A DNA stretch of 64,000 nucleotides, from the NCBI GenBank assembly GCA_963277665.1, contig OY728136.1, positions 1,978,974,576-1,979,038,575 on the forward strand, in the 5' to 3' direction. The notes under the pieces were generated by a model, which saw only the letters and a list, made by a program, of their open reading frames with translations, was not told the DNA's origin and did no database searches. The position numbers and the translations under genes were made by a program. The DNA comes from Viscum album (taxonomy: Eukaryota > Streptophyta > Magnoliopsida > Santalales > Viscaceae). This document shows, piece after piece, positions 25,071 to 37,519 of the stretch; position 1 is the stretch's first letter, and each line of letters begins with the position of its first letter.

Positions 25071-25414
25071 GGAGTATTTGGTTCAAATTGGGAAAGAAAA
25101 AAAATATGTTTAACTTCATTCATTAAAGAACTTCTAGTTATTACTAGTTGATTAACATTTCTAATGATATTATCACTGGGATGATTTCTAAGTAACAACT
25201 GAATTGGGTTTTGAAGGACTTGATCATCATCATAGGGAAAAAAATCTTCAGGGGTAAATGTTTCAGAAACATTTTCATGAACATTATACTTATCTAAAAT
25301 GTCTTCTATCAAATTTTTGTGACCGGTTTTAGAAAATATATCAGAAATAAGTTTTGGTTGTTTGAAAACAAAAGGATCATTTTCATCAAAATTAGCATGT
25401 ACTATTTCTTCCAT
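25064..25414 (-). pseudogene. copia-1 integrase-RT linker
   Basis: 116 codons open, acidic and low in motifs (FDENDPFVFKQ, YDDDQVL, NQLVITRSSL), leading into the start of RT at its C-terminal end. In copia pol this position holds the variable spacer between integrase and RT. Just upstream on the minus strand the end of integrase is read in other frames (RVFNKNT near 25430). Confidence 0.7.
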
Positions 25415-25489
25415 AGAGCAAGTATTTTTATTGAAAACTCTATATGCCTTAGAGTTAGTAGAGTAGTCTAAGAAGATTCCTTCATCGGA

Positions 25490-26280
25490 TTTGGGTGAAA
25501 TTTTTTGTAAGTTATACTTGGTATTCCAGATAAATTCTTTTCAACAAAAAAAATTAATGTATGATACATTCGGTTTTTGGCTAGTCCAAAACACATAAGG
25601 TGTTTTATTTAGAAATGGTCTAATTAAAACTAGATTTATAGTATAACAGGCAGTACTTACAGCTTCATGCCAGAAATGTTTAGCTATAGAATATTTACTC
25701 ATCAGCGTTTTATTCATCTCTTTAAGAATACAATTTCTTATTTCAACAACACCATTATGTTGAGGAGTTCTTGGAGATGAAAAATTGTGAGTAATACCTT
25801 TTTGAATACTAAATGTTTCAAAATCAGAATTTTGAAATTTTCCTCTATGATCACTATGAATATTTATTAGTGGAAAGTATTTCTCATTTTTAACATGAGC
25901 TACGAAAAATTTTAAATAAGAAAAAGCTGCAAATTTCATTTCAAGAAAATAGACCCATGTAAATTTAGTGTAGTCATCAACTAAGACAAACACAAAATTT
26001 GTTCCTCTAATACTTATAGTTTGTGTTGGACCAAATAAGTCCATCTCTACTAACTGTAAGGCAATATATGTTGTAACTTCACTTATAGATTTAAAGCTGG
26101 ATTTATGTTGCTTTCCATATTGACAAGGATCACAGACTTTTGAAGAATAAAACCTAAGATGTGGTAGATCCTTAACATGTTCATTCATAGAAAGCTTACT
26201 AAGATTCCTTAAGTTACAGTGTCCTAGCCTTCTATTCCAAATCCATGATTGATCTTTAATTTCACTTAGTCACGGATGAT
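25490..26280 (-). pseudogene. copia-1 integrase
   Basis: 215 codons open at 25541-26188. Upstream, the zinc-binding region reads WNRRLGHCNLRNLSKL, where the first His of the WHRRLGH motif is Asn, then CDPCQYGK supplies the Cys pair. The core has MDLFGPT (first Asp), IHSDHRGKFQN (second Asp) and PQHNGVVEIRN (Glu), so the DDE triad is complete. It is followed by HFWHEAVSTACYTIN and LNKTPYVFW, the usual copia tail. The frame breaks after about 25541 and resumes as degraded tail. The core could look functional, but not the HHCC domain. Confidence 0.95.
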
Positions 26281-26289
26281 AATGATTTC

Positions 26290-26700
26290 TAAGGTCTTCT
26301 AGGTTTAGTGTGTATAAATTCTCTTGACTATGGGCTGAGAGAATAAATTCATCCTTGGAATTGTGAACTAATAACTTGTCATTCATAAAATTTACAAGGT
26401 ATCATTCATCACATAATTTACTTATATAGATGAGGTTGTGCTTGAGACCTTTAACAAATAAAACATTTTAAATTAATGACTTTCCATGATGAATAATGTT
26501 ACTTATACTGACAATTTCTCATTGAGAGGTATCTCCAAAGGTTAATTTTCCACCTTTAGTCTTTAAAATCTTTTTGAAATAGTCATTGTTTCCTGTCATC
26601 TGTCAGGAACATCCACTAACCTTGTACCATATGTATTTGGTACTTCCTTCACTAACTTGAAAAAAGAAAATTTTGGTTTCTGAATCCCAACTTTCTTGGA
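26290..26700 (-). pseudogene. copia-1 protease and pre-integrase remnant
   Basis: The minus strand reads WYKVSGCS, stop, QMTGNNDYFKK (about 26570-26630), then GGKLTFGDTS and, after stops, NVLFVKGLKHNLIYISKLCDE. This matches the copia aspartic protease opening (WYLDSGCSRHMTG type) and the region before integrase. The catalytic Asp of DSG is Val here (26619-26621) and the His of HMTG is Gln. Both changes, plus stops, make it dead. Confidence 0.85.
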
Positions 26701-26999
26701 TCCGGAATTGTTAGATTATAAAATTTTGTGTATCCACATTTTTTTAGAAAAGTAGGATTTATGAAACCCAAGAGATTGAACATTATTTAAGGAACATTTC
26801 TTCTTCTATTGACCACCACTTTGACATTTAGTACAAAAATGGTCCCTTGGAGGAATAAAATAATTGTTTCTAAAAAAAAGGTTTTTCATGAGAATAACCT
26901 AATCCTTGATTATTACAATGAGGTCGGATCTGAGAATAAATCTTGTCAAAATTTTCCTTACCAGAAGAAAAATTTTCATATATTTTCTTCAATTAAGAA

Positions 27000-28660
27000 A
27001 TTTCAGGATTTAGTCATAGGACTAAATTCCTATCCTCTACAAAAATAAACTTATAGTTAAGTTTATCCTCTAAAACGTATTTAAAAAAAACAAAATTTTA
27101 AGATCTTTAGAAAGCTTATCCTTATCTGAGTTAGATTCCTCAAGTTTCTTTGAATGATTTTTTAAAACATTATTTTTCTTATCAATATCTTTGGTATGAT
27201 TCGAAATTACTTTTGTTAAAATAAATTCTCTAGAATTTAACTTTTTTTAGTTTCTTAGAAACATTAAAAATTCTTATTTCTAGAAACTTATAAAACCTAG
27301 ATACTTCCTCATAAGAAGGAAAATCATTATCATTATCTAATGAAGAATATTCTTCATCTGACGAAAAATATTTTTCTGAAAAGTTTTCAATCAAAGACAT
27401 ATTGGTTAAGGATTTAGTAGATTGTACCTTATCCATAAGACATTGATTTTGAAATGGAGCTTGGTCTATTAAGCCAATATTCTTTTTTTTTTCATAAGAT
27501 TCATAATATGAAGAATCGTTAAGAGAATCTCCACTAGTGGCACACTAAGTGTCATTGGATTTTAGGACTTTATTATGCTTTGATATGTTGATCTTCTTCT
27601 TATTTCTCTTAGAATTCATGTCCCTCTTGTATATTTTCTTAAGTAAGGGGATTTCAGGTCTGATATGACCAGTTCTTCTACATTCATATCATGTTACTTC
27701 TCAATATTTATTATCTTTTACATCTTTTTTCTTGTATATATATTGAAAGAGTTTCTACCCAAAAATCTACTTCATCCTTTGAGGAATATTTTCTAACTCA
27801 TTTTCTGATGTTTCAATTTCACTAGATTCAGATTGAACAAAAACCTTCTTATATTTAGATCTTGTAACTCTCTTATGATTCTTTTCTTTCATTTTATTTG
27901 AAGTAGTTATAAAAGAAACACCTCCATTTACATTTTTATTTTTAATATTAATAGCATCTCTCTTCATTCTGGTTTAATGTTGAAGAAGGTTTCCGAATAG
28001 TTCTTCAGGTGAAATCTGTGTAACTTTTCTATTTTTATCTATAGCAGTTCTCTTGGATTCACATTCGGTAGGCATGATGTCTATATTCTTCTCTATAAGA
28101 GATTCATCATCTAAACCTTTCTCACCCATTGATTGTAAGCTATTGAAAATAGTCATGAATATTTGTTGTACCTTACATATGGGTTCTTCATAAGGAAAGA
28201 AGAAACTATGATACTCATCTCTAAGAATAGATCGTCTAGTTTAGATAACATTGGAAGTTATAAAGTGAGTTACTTCAAGCTTCTTCAAAAAAAATGTCAG
28301 CTTCACAGGATGAAATTTGGCTATATGTATTTCAATTCATGGAACAAATCAAAGTATTACATACCTTAAAGTTCATCTAATATTCTACCTTTTCTGGATT
28401 ATTAAAGGTTATAAGTTCCTTATTAGGAACCTTATAATCTCTAGTTAACATAATGTAGTTGTCTACACCTATGTTTATAAAAAAGGTCTTCATTATTCCT
28501 CTCCAATACTCATAGTTATTTCAATAGAAGATTGGTCATCTAGTAGGATTGAGATTAGCTAGAGATCCAATATGAACTCTTTCCTTACTAAAAGGTATTT
28601 ATTTCCATAAAACTTATTAGAAGTAAAAGTTTATAATCAAATAAGAAAAAGAAAACTTGA
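27000..28660 (-). pseudogene. copia-1 gag remnant
   Basis: Broken minus-strand frames at 27974-28156, 27767-27967 and 27230-27436 belong to one gag. The N-terminal part (about 28400-28640) has NYEYWRGIMKTFFINIGVDNY, like the capsid domain of Sirevirus gag. A basic stretch follows (KKVFVQSESSE). The zinc knuckle at 27650-27691 reads stop-YECRRTGHIRPEI: the first Cys codon is TGA and the last is Ile. Downstream, an acidic run (SDEEYSSLDNDND) precedes the protease. Boundaries are approximate. Confidence 0.8.
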
Positions 28661-28696
28661 GAAAGAAAACTTATATATGGATATAAGTATTTCAGA

Positions 28697-28714
28697 GACC
28701 TCCTATAATACCAA
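28697..28714 (-). other. Primer-binding site of copia-1
   Basis: Minus strand ttggtattataggagg directly follows the LTR end, close to the tRNA-Met-initiator complement (TGGTATCAGAGC type) used by most plant copia elements. It is degenerate at the 3' part. Confidence 0.7.
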
Positions 28715-30358
28715 TTTTAGGATCGAAATGATGAATTTAGATACTGAATATACAAGAGAGGGGGGGTGAATTGTATTCATTAAAAATTCTTTTGGAACCT
28801 TTAAATTTAAGATTAACAAAGTTAAAAAAACATACACAACACCTCTAAAAGAAACCCTTTCTTAAACTTCTTAAACTTAAAATAAAAGCTTATGAAATGT
28901 TTTATTAAATGATAGATTCTACCTTAAAGCATATAGAATCTATAATATAATCAGAGTAACATAATTAGAAAGTATAAGAAAGTTATACTTTCTATCATTA
29001 ACAAAGTTAAGATTACAACAGAAATAAAAAACATGAAGTAGAAAACAAGTAACAACAATATTTTTTAACCCAAAGAGAAGGGTATCTGACAACCTTGGAT
29101 AAAGGTTACTTGGGTTATACTTTCAATAAATTCTGTCTTACCCAAACCCAGGTAAGCCCTCAATGCAAAGATCAATATCTGTCTTTCTATCCCTGCAAGC
29201 TCTCGATTTAGATGGAAATCAGAACTTTTTTCTTCCAAACCCGAAAGCCCACGATCAGCATAATCAGATTCTCCACAAAGCAAGTCTAAAAACAGTTTTC
29301 ACACCCAAAAATGTTGTTCACATCATATGCACGAAGCACTGTGAGTTGAAAGAGCCTTTCTCTCTAGAAATCACTTCACAAATTTTTCACAAGAGTCATG
29401 TTCATCCACTCTCTACATTATATTCTGCTCATTAAAATGGACTTTTATTTATAGGCAAATCTTTCAAACGGTCGGCTCCACTCCAACAGTCATATTTTCC
29501 TTAAATTTTAGAGGGACTTGGACACATGTCAAACACACAATGGTTAGTTTCTAACAGATTGTATGATATTGTTTCATGTATAATAAATGATATTGAGTTA
29601 AAGATGAGTGTTATGTAAGAAAACATTTAATTTGATAACATTTGAATGATACATTAAAAAACTCTAACATTATTAACTAAAACAAATTCATGCGAAAAAC
29701 ATTATTAGGAAAATGGATATATTAAGGAAAAGTAAATTGGATTATGAAACCAGTATCTCATTTGTTCCAGAATCAGAATCATAAAATCAGAATCAATTAT
29801 ACACTGGATTCGGTATCATAATAATGGTATCACTTATACACCAGAATCATTATTATAAAGATGGTATCATTTATACAATGGAATTAGTATCATAAAGACA
29901 GTATGACATATAAACCAGAATCAGTATCATAAAGGCGGTATCACTTATACACTAGAATCGGTATTATAAAAATGGTATCACTTATACAACAAAATCTGTA
30001 TTATAAAGATGGTATCACTTATACACTGTAATCGATATCATAAAGACGGTATCACTTACAACCCAAAATCAGTATCATAAAGAAAATATCACTTATACAT
30101 CAGAATTGGTAACATAAAGGCGGTATGAATAATCTATAAATCTACCAGAATGGAAAATCGTAATAATACATCTTGTATGTATAACAGAATGAAAAATTAT
30201 AATGATACATCTGTAAGTATAAGATAATGACAATTCAAGATCTTAAGAAAAAGAAAAACGTAAGAAAAAGTCAGAACATAAGAAAAAGTGCTTGTGATTT
30301 TCAAAAAATAACACCATAAGGAATGGAGTAGTCATAAGATAACTTTATTGACTAAACA
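28715..30358 (-). repeat. 5' LTR of copia-1 (right copy)
   Basis: 1644 bp, TGTT...AACA type with the outer start mutated to ttttagg. It matches 18528-20131 throughout, with scattered substitutions. It ends ataactttattgactaaaca directly before the second atata. The 37-bp repeat array occupies 29769-30134 with one more unit than the left copy. Divergence between the LTRs shows that the insertion is not recent. Confidence 0.93.
29769..30134 (+). repeat. 37-bp tandem repeat inside copia-1 right LTR
   Basis: About nine full units plus a partial one of the same repeat as 19582-19905 (for example actagaatcggtattataa followed by aaatggtatcacttatac). One unit more than the left LTR, which accounts for most of the length difference between the LTRs. 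Confidence 0.9.
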
Positions 30359-30363
30359 ATATA
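30359..30363 (+). repeat. Target-site duplication of copia-1 (right copy, atata)
   Basis: Exact copy of 18523-18527, immediately outside the LTR end at 30358. Confidence 0.85.
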
Positions 30364-32274
30364 AATTCATCGTAAACTAGGAACACACCCAACAGTCACC
30401 CTTAAATAACATCAATGGATTTTCCCCTTCTTACCTTCAACTATAAACACATGTGAGAAGTCGCATATGAGGACCACCCATTCCCATCAACATCCAACAA
30501 GGCGATAAGTGAATCCCAAAAAGATTTTTTAAAGTAACTCATTTTAGAAAAGTCCCAAATGGGCCTGAAGCAGTCATTTAACACCAAACCATTTTCAAAG
30601 AACCAACACGTGCCAAATCACTTCTAATAAATCAAATAAAAAACACTTGCAATTTCAAAACCACTTGGAACCCAATTTAATAAATCCATTTGTATAACCC
30701 AAACACATTTAAAACCCAATCCATTATTTGAAAACCAAAATTTATATTCAAAGGCCATCCATGAAATCTGATAAACACTTGGTATGTACATTCAATAAAA
30801 TAGTTTCATGCAATTAAAGTATAATGAAGAAATTACATTATTTCATATATAACCATTATTCTAAAACCCATATATCATTAAATAGAATTAAATAATGGTG
30901 AAAAAGGAATGAAATCAATAATATTTTAAACTCAATGTCTAATTCATTGGTTAACCTACCTTAAACATGTTGCTTTTGATGAAAATCACTCAAACCGACC
31001 CTTTTCACATACAAAGATGTGAATTTATACATATATATATACCCTAATTTTACATATTCATTAATGGCATGGGAATACAAATATTTCCCACACCATACAA
31101 TGAGTATGGTGAATGAATATGTACAATGAGGGAATATATATATATTAATTGCCCCTACACATGAATGTAATACATCCTCGTTAGCAGCGGATAAAAAATG
31201 AACCATGGAAAAATTACCGAAAACTGAAAACCCATAAAATCCCTAATTTAAAATTTAACTAAGGTAAAAAATAGAAACCCCTTACCAAAAAATGAAGAGA
31301 AACCCACTTCCCTTGACGACGGTGGCTATAATCGGTATCTAAGGGACCCAACAAACCCTAATAATCATGAATAGATAAATAGAACACCAAAATATAGATT
31401 TTGGGTTCAGCCAATATGTGCACACCACACCAAAGAGAGGTAAACCACTAAATAGAGAAAGATGATGGGATAGGAGACTCACTGGAGAGATTTTCACCCA
31501 AAATCGGGGGAGGATTAGCTGCTGGAGGGACGGAGCTATGAGGTGAAGGTCTCCCGGTCATCTGAGTTGCATGAGGAGAGGATGGGGGAGGTCATCCATG
31601 CGAGGGTGGTGAAGGGGATGGAGGGGGTTGGCTGCATATGGAGGGAGGGGTGGAAAGTGGGGATTCCTCCTTTGAGGTTATAGTTAAAACCCTAACAAAA
31701 AAACTAATAACTTCATAATAAAAAAATAATAAAAAACATAATTTATTTATTATTATTATCCATAACAATAATATTATTATATTTATGGTTAATACATTCT
31801 CTTTATTTTATTTTAATTTTATCTCATTTTATTTTATTATATTTTTTTCTAATTTTAATTTAATATAATTTATTTATGTTGAATACTGGGTAACTAAACT
31901 GTTTGTGTGATGTTTTCTAAATCGTGCGCTAATCATGATTTGGTCACTGCCAAAGATAGGAACCCATTACACAATTACCGATATGCAGGCAGGTGTTGAG
32001 AAAACTATGCTCAAACGGTGCCACTAGACATTGCCAATATAAAAATCCAAACTACATATTTAACCAATGGTTTAATAAATTGTATGTATGTCATACGCCA
32101 TAACTCATACCCACCTAGGCACCCATAGGGGAACCACATGGTTACTCTTAACAAATAAAGCTGACCATCCAACAGAAAAAAGGTTTCCAAAAAAATTCAA
32201 CCCACCTACTACTGATACACAAAAGTAACAATAAAAATATTACAATAATCAATTTTCAAGGTCATGGGGTGACA
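30364..32274 (-). repeat. LTR D2, right part
   Basis: Continues LTR D2 after copia-1. It matches 13330-15172 of LTR D1, including gaatttatacatatatatat (31021-31040), the purine-rich block 31490-31670, and acccacctaggcacccat near 32110. It ends ggtcatggggtgaca at 32274, followed by tgttg, the likely right copy of the element D target duplication. Confidence 0.85.
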
Positions 32275-32287
32275 TGTTGGACTTACC

Positions 32288-35200
32288 TATAAAACCCCAC
32301 ATTTTAATTCTTAAATTATATTGGATAAATTGTTTTATAAGAAACATCACACTAGAATGAAAAATACTACATTTTAAGAATATAAATTATTAAAATATAT
32401 GATAAAATTTAATACATTATAAAAAATCAACCTGAAATATAATTATGAAAATTAAAAGAGGAATAAAATCAAAAGAAAATAAAAGGGTTATAAAATTAAA
32501 ATCTCTAACATCGTGGTTTGCCTTGAAGACCACAAAATAAAGTATAACTATGGTAAAAAGAAAATATTCTAAATATGACATTAATTTTGAAAAATAAATG
32601 AAAGGGTATGAAGAATGAATTTCAGGGAAGTATGTAATCTCATATATATAAATTTAAATGGGTAATATGACTGTTATATGATCATTAGAAATAATTAGGA
32701 TTTTTGGTAATACATAAAACGTATGGGTATATTGAAAATGTTATAATGAATATATAATAACTTTTTATAAATTATTAATGAATTATCATATATTCAACAA
32801 GTTTAATAAATATTTAACATCTTTTAAATAAATAAGAAATTATATTTAGTAAAATATGATTATTCATTACATAATAAATTATTTAAAAATCAAAGAAAAT
32901 TTAATTTTTCAAAATTATTATAATTTTTTATTTAAAAGTTAAATTTCACATATATAGAAAATGAATTTAATAAAATGAGTTTAATAATTTTAACTAGTTA
33001 AAAAAACATAGATAAGATAGATAATTTTAAATTTTATGAAATAATAAGCTACCAAGGGAATGAATAATGACATCAATAAACTATAAAAATGGTAAAATAA
33101 AGTATATGGTTAAAATTATGTATGAGAATTATAAAAATATAAAAAAATATATAATAAATATAATATCCCCTGCCCTATATGGTCTACTTTTCATGTGAAA
33201 ATGATTATCCCTAACCATTATGGAATGAGAAATGTAAAATATTCCACTCAAAGACATCTATAAAAGGAACACTCCTCCATCGATACAAAAAAATTTATAT
33301 CCCTCAGTTTTCAATTGTATCCTAGAAAATAATTCCTCCCATAAAATCCATCATGTTTGGTATCTTTTAATTATAATAAATACTCATAAATTCTTTATCA
33401 GTGATTCAATCAAAGTAATTATGTAGTATTTATCTATATTTTATAATTACCTTATCATATACACTCTACCTAAACAACTATACAAAACTATAATGAGGAA
33501 TTATTGACATCATTATTATTATTTTAAAATAATATTATTTTAATATTACCCTATATTCTTACTCATTCATTTGTATAGCATGTCATTTTTGAGATAGTTT
33601 AACCACCTTTTTAAAAAATGTTATACCATCTTCAAAATTTTCAAGACAGATGACTATAAAAACAAAAACAATGGTAATATATGATATATGTGGGTAATTA
33701 ATATTATAATTATGGTTTTTAAATAGTGTAAATAAAACTAATGTTCTTTATAAAGTTACTCATTAATATTGGAAATCTTACATGAAATGTGCATGTTGTT
33801 AATTCCATTCATCTAAATTGAACCCAAATCATCCATTAAATGAACATGGGAATTATAAATCGTTATTATACTATATTTTATATTCATTTATTATTTTAGG
33901 AATTATTAATATAATAACCAAGATGATTCTGAAAACTGTATTTTGAAAACAAGTATCGTATAATTGAAACTACTAACATCTGATGATGAAAATAAATCGT
34001 AACCAATGTATATTTAATAAATTGGTATAATTTTTTTAATAATAGGTAATAAATATAAATATAGTTCTTATAAATATTATTAATAAGTATATATTGAATA
34101 TACATGAATTTAGTAAATGTGTGTTGGAGTTAAGAGTAATGGTCTGGGTTTCTCTCTTAATATTTACTCTAATTAGATATTATAGATACCTAAACATCTA
34201 TTGAGTGAATTTTTTGTAATTTACATCTAAATATCCTTATTATACAATACTCTGACTATTTTGGGGGAGTTATTTTTTATTTTACCATTTCCATGCTCAT
34301 TGATCCATAAGTCGTTTAAAATTATTTTTATAAGGGGAATTGTTTTTTCTATTACTTTGAATGGGAATATTTTTTTTTCATCCCCATGTTCATTATTTTC
34401 TATCATGAATATATCAATTATTCTTATATATACCTTTCTGTTTACTTAAGTTCATTTTATATTAACGTTTTTTAACTCTAATGGTATTAATGGAATCTTT
34501 TTATCTCTCCTTTTATTTCTCTCTTTCACATTTTATCACTATTTTCTTGTTTTCAAATCTTACACTTAATGTTTTCATATTCCATGATTCATTAAAAAAA
34601 TATTTATTTCTTTGATTTTATTATAAGAGATAAATTCAAAAATATTTTTTCTAAAAATGTTTTTAAATTATTTATTCTAGATTTTATACATTTTTTCAGC
34701 CTTTGAAGTGGTTTTAACAATATTAATATCATTTCATATTATCATTATTTAATATTTATCATGTATCCATGTTGATATAATCTAAGTAAATAATTTTCAT
34801 TATTTATCTGTATAATATTTTAAATCTTATAAATTTTTTTTAGGAATCCAAACTTTTATTATACTTTAATTATTATATGGTTTATTTAGAAATTCTTTCA
34901 TGTTCATGTGTTAAACATATGTATGTTTTATTATAATATAACGGGAGGGTATAGAAGTATACAAGTAGTTATATATGTACATGATGTTTTAAGACATTGG
35001 TTGTTAGCCTACTTCATCTTTATATAAATTTCTTGGTGGTTGTCCTGGCAATATGTTAGGATTTTCAATGATTATGTTTATTCGACATTCCTAATTTTTG
35101 CCTACATGGATCATGATCATGAATCAATATTCATTTTTTTACATTTCCCTTATATTTTGATCCATATTAGGATATATATTTCTTACTCATTTGGGTATAA

Positions 35201-35602
35201 TTTTAGAATTATATTGTTATGACTATATATTATTTTACCATTACTCCTTTAAGAACTTTATAATTACCTATATTGATTCAGTTTATATCTCTTTAGTTTC
35301 ACCTCTTATAGAGTATTTGAGATCACCCATTTATTATGTTTCTATTCCTTGGGTATAATATTGGAATATTTCATATGATATGTCTTATAGGAAGTCAATG
35401 AAAATGAATATATGTAGGAAATATACAATGTTTTGTAAAATAAAATACATTTATGTTGCTAATATCTAAATAAACAAATATTTTGGACTATAGAGGTGTG
35501 ATTTGTAATTATTTTTAATGTATAATCATGGATAATGATGTAATGTGTATATGTATAATGGTTGGGTCATATTCTTTATCATAAATGGGGGGTTTAGTTA
35601 AT
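32288..35602 (+). repeat. 5' LTR of gypsy element C
   Basis: Begins tataaaacccca (degraded TGTAACACCCCA) and ends just before a tRNA-Met-like primer site at 35611. Its first 350 bases match 38939-39278 (gaaaaatactacattttaa with aaaaaatactatattttat; gaatgaatttcagggaagtat with aaatgaattctagaaaagtat). From about 32665 on it matches about 58740-61474 in order: 33680-33800 with 59460-59590 (ggtaatatatgatat), 34130-34240 with 59930-60050 (gatacctaaacatc, attgagtgaatt), and 35310-35450 with 61185-61310 (aggaagtcaat, attgttttgtaaaataaaa). No genes lie inside it. Confidence 0.83.
33256..33268 (+). promoter_or_regulatory. Putative TATA box of LTR C
   Basis: atctataaaagga, followed about 15-30 bases on by a C-rich stretch (cactcctccatcgatac), roughly 970 bp into the LTR. 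Its sequence is close to a canonical plant TATA box, but the sister LTR is too diverged there to confirm conservation. Confidence 0.35.
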
Positions 35603-35610
35603 TTTAAGGA

Positions 35611-35630
35611 TTTGGTTATAGAGACTAAGA
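35611..35630 (+). other. Primer-binding site of gypsy C
   Basis: tttggttatagagactaaga follows the LTR end closely and differs in few places from the tRNA-Met-initiator type site (TTGGTATCAGAGCCTA). It fixes the plus orientation of element C. Confidence 0.75.
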
Positions 35631-36539
35631 GGATAAAACCTAAAGAAACCTACGTTCAACCAAAAGACTTATAACTTGAAGTAGATGTGTCATAGGTTAG
35701 GGTATCCTAGAATTTATTTTAATATTATTTTTTATAGTTGATATTATTAATTTATACTCACATTAATTTTTGTTTTTGTTTTAGTTAATGGTTGAAACCA
35801 ATAGGACTTGAGCGAGCAATGAATGAGATTAATAATGAAATGATTATCCCAACGAGTAACCAAATGAGATGGTATCTGGTGTATAAAAAATATAGCTCTA
35901 ATCACATTCCAATATCAATCTATGAATAATCAATTTAATCAAATTATCTTACGAATAAAAAAAATTAATTCCAAGTCACTATTAAATTTTTCATGTGGTA
36001 AAAATCACTATCCTTTAGTCGGTAGTCTGGTCCCCTATTTATCGAGAAATTTATCAACACAACTAAAAGGAAAATTTTCATTCATTAGTTTTTGAATCAT
36101 TGAAAATTTTATTTAACCATTTTTATTTTGAAGTTGATGTTCATTCATAGTTTAATATCCAAAAAAACACAAAAAAATAGAAAAATTTGACCCCATGGAA
36201 TGGGATGAGTTTTAAGAAATATTTTTTAATAAAAAACACCCTTTAAATATTTTAATTAAAATGGAAATAAAACTCATTAATATATAATAAAAATAAGAAT
36301 AATCCATTGGTACATATAAAGAAAGAATTACGAGGCTTTCATGGGATGCCTCTAATTTTTTCTAATGAGACTTTCATGGCATGCCTCTGTTTTTATCTTC
36401 GACCCAATAAGTGAAATCAATAATTTAATAAGTGTGTAAAAATTACATCCTAAAATGTGTAAGCAATTTGGGTTTTTATTAATAAAGAAATAATTATATA
36501 TTATTTCAATTTTGTAGTGTAAATTGGATATTGTCATTA

Positions 36540-36870
36540 TACTTTTGGTTTTGGGGAAACAAATTGGAAAATGATGTTTCATGGATACTAAATTGATGAA
36601 GTTCCAGGGAAAATTAGATTCAACTTCTACATGTGGAAAATTATGGCATAAAAATACTAAAAATTGTACTAAAGTAATGGGAAAATTATTCATGTATTTA
36701 AATGAATTCCATCAAGAACGTGAATTTGGAATAGATATGAAGGGTCTGACCAGCACAATAAAAGATCTAAAAGCCCCACCTAATTTTCCTCCAACCATTC
36801 AATGTTTCAAATTTCATTAATTTAAGAAGTATATAGATAAATTAACTGACCTAAGTGTTAATGAATAAAT
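36540..36870 (+). pseudogene. gypsy C gag remnant
   Basis: 36581-36820 is open (79 codons: SCGKLWHKNTKN-like, FHQEREFGIDMKGLTS, PPTIQCFKFH). Its place before the protease and the final C-F-K followed by degraded knuckle spacing suggest a gag C-terminus with a ruined zinc knuckle. The similarity is weak, and the call rests mainly on position. Confidence 0.4.
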
Positions 36871-36949
36871 TATATGTTAGCTACCTCAATATAAAAGGTA
36901 GAATAAAAAATATTATGTGATCTCAACTATTGAGGTGAATCATGAAAAT

Positions 36950-37260
36950 GAAGTGGTGAAAGGTACTATTATCACCCACTCAATAACTATAAATGTCATA
37001 TTTGATCTTGGGTATTCCCACTCATTGAAATCAAGAATTTTTTATAAGAATATTATTTCACCACTTCATTGATTATATATTTTTTTTCAATTAAAATTCT
37101 TAGTGTCATGATAATTTCATCCCAAGTGGAAAAATATTCTCTAATTATGGTTTTTGGGAAGATACTTCTAACAAATCTAGTTTTTTTACTATTGATGGAA
37201 TTTAATGAGATATTGGGAATTTAATTCCTCTCTCTATATAGAGACTATAGCTATTGATAG
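36950..37260 (+). pseudogene. gypsy C aspartic protease remnant
   Basis: Reads GTIITHSITINVIFDLGYSHSL at about 36964-37030, aligning with the gypsy protease active site VLFDSGASHSFI. The catalytic Asp is kept, but the Ser-Gly-Ala after it has become Leu-Gly-Tyr. Stops follow. The linker up to RT is unreadable. Confidence 0.7.
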
Positions 37261-37519
37261 GATATGGAGATATAATTTAAAATCCCAAATCAAATTAGTA
37301 TAACATATTAATGCAAGGATGGTGATTAACTCCCTATGGAACCTACTTTGATTATATGGATCTTAATACCCAATAATGATTTATATTTGGATAAAATCGT
37401 TAGATAAATACTCTACATTGAGGGGATTCAAATTATGATGGAATATTTTTATTCATTTTTCTTGGATTTCTTTCTTCATCCCGTGAAACATGAGATTGAG
37501 TTTCAATCACAATCATAAC

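Larger units (their letters stand above)
18528..30358 (-). mobile_element. Copia-1: SIRE-like Ty1/copia element, nearly complete
   Basis: An 11.8-kb minus-strand element with two LTRs (28715-30358 and 18528-20131), a perfect 5-bp TSD, a primer-binding site next to the right LTR, gag, protease, integrase, RT, RNase H, a long extra region after pol, and a polypurine tract next to the left LTR. Integrase before RT places it in Ty1/copia. The length, and the ~3 kb with acidic ORFs between RNase H and the 3' LTR, fit Sireviruses. All genes carry stops and frameshifts, so it cannot move by itself. Confidence 0.95.
12263..32274 (-). mobile_element. Element D: LARD-like retrotransposon without coding capacity, split by copia-1
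   Basis: Two homologous direct repeats, 12263-15172 and 17464-18527 plus 30364-32274, flank a 2.3-kb interior. The target site looks duplicated: tgttt before 12263 and tgttg after 32274, 4 of 5 bases. Minus-strand orientation is inferred from a purine-rich tract (complement of ctattctctccaccac) beside the left LTR and a tRNA-Met-like primer site beside the right one. No gag or pol domain is seen in the interior in any frame. Long LTRs with a short non-coding interior fit a large retrotransposon derivative. A fully eroded gypsy element is the alternative. Confidence 0.7.
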
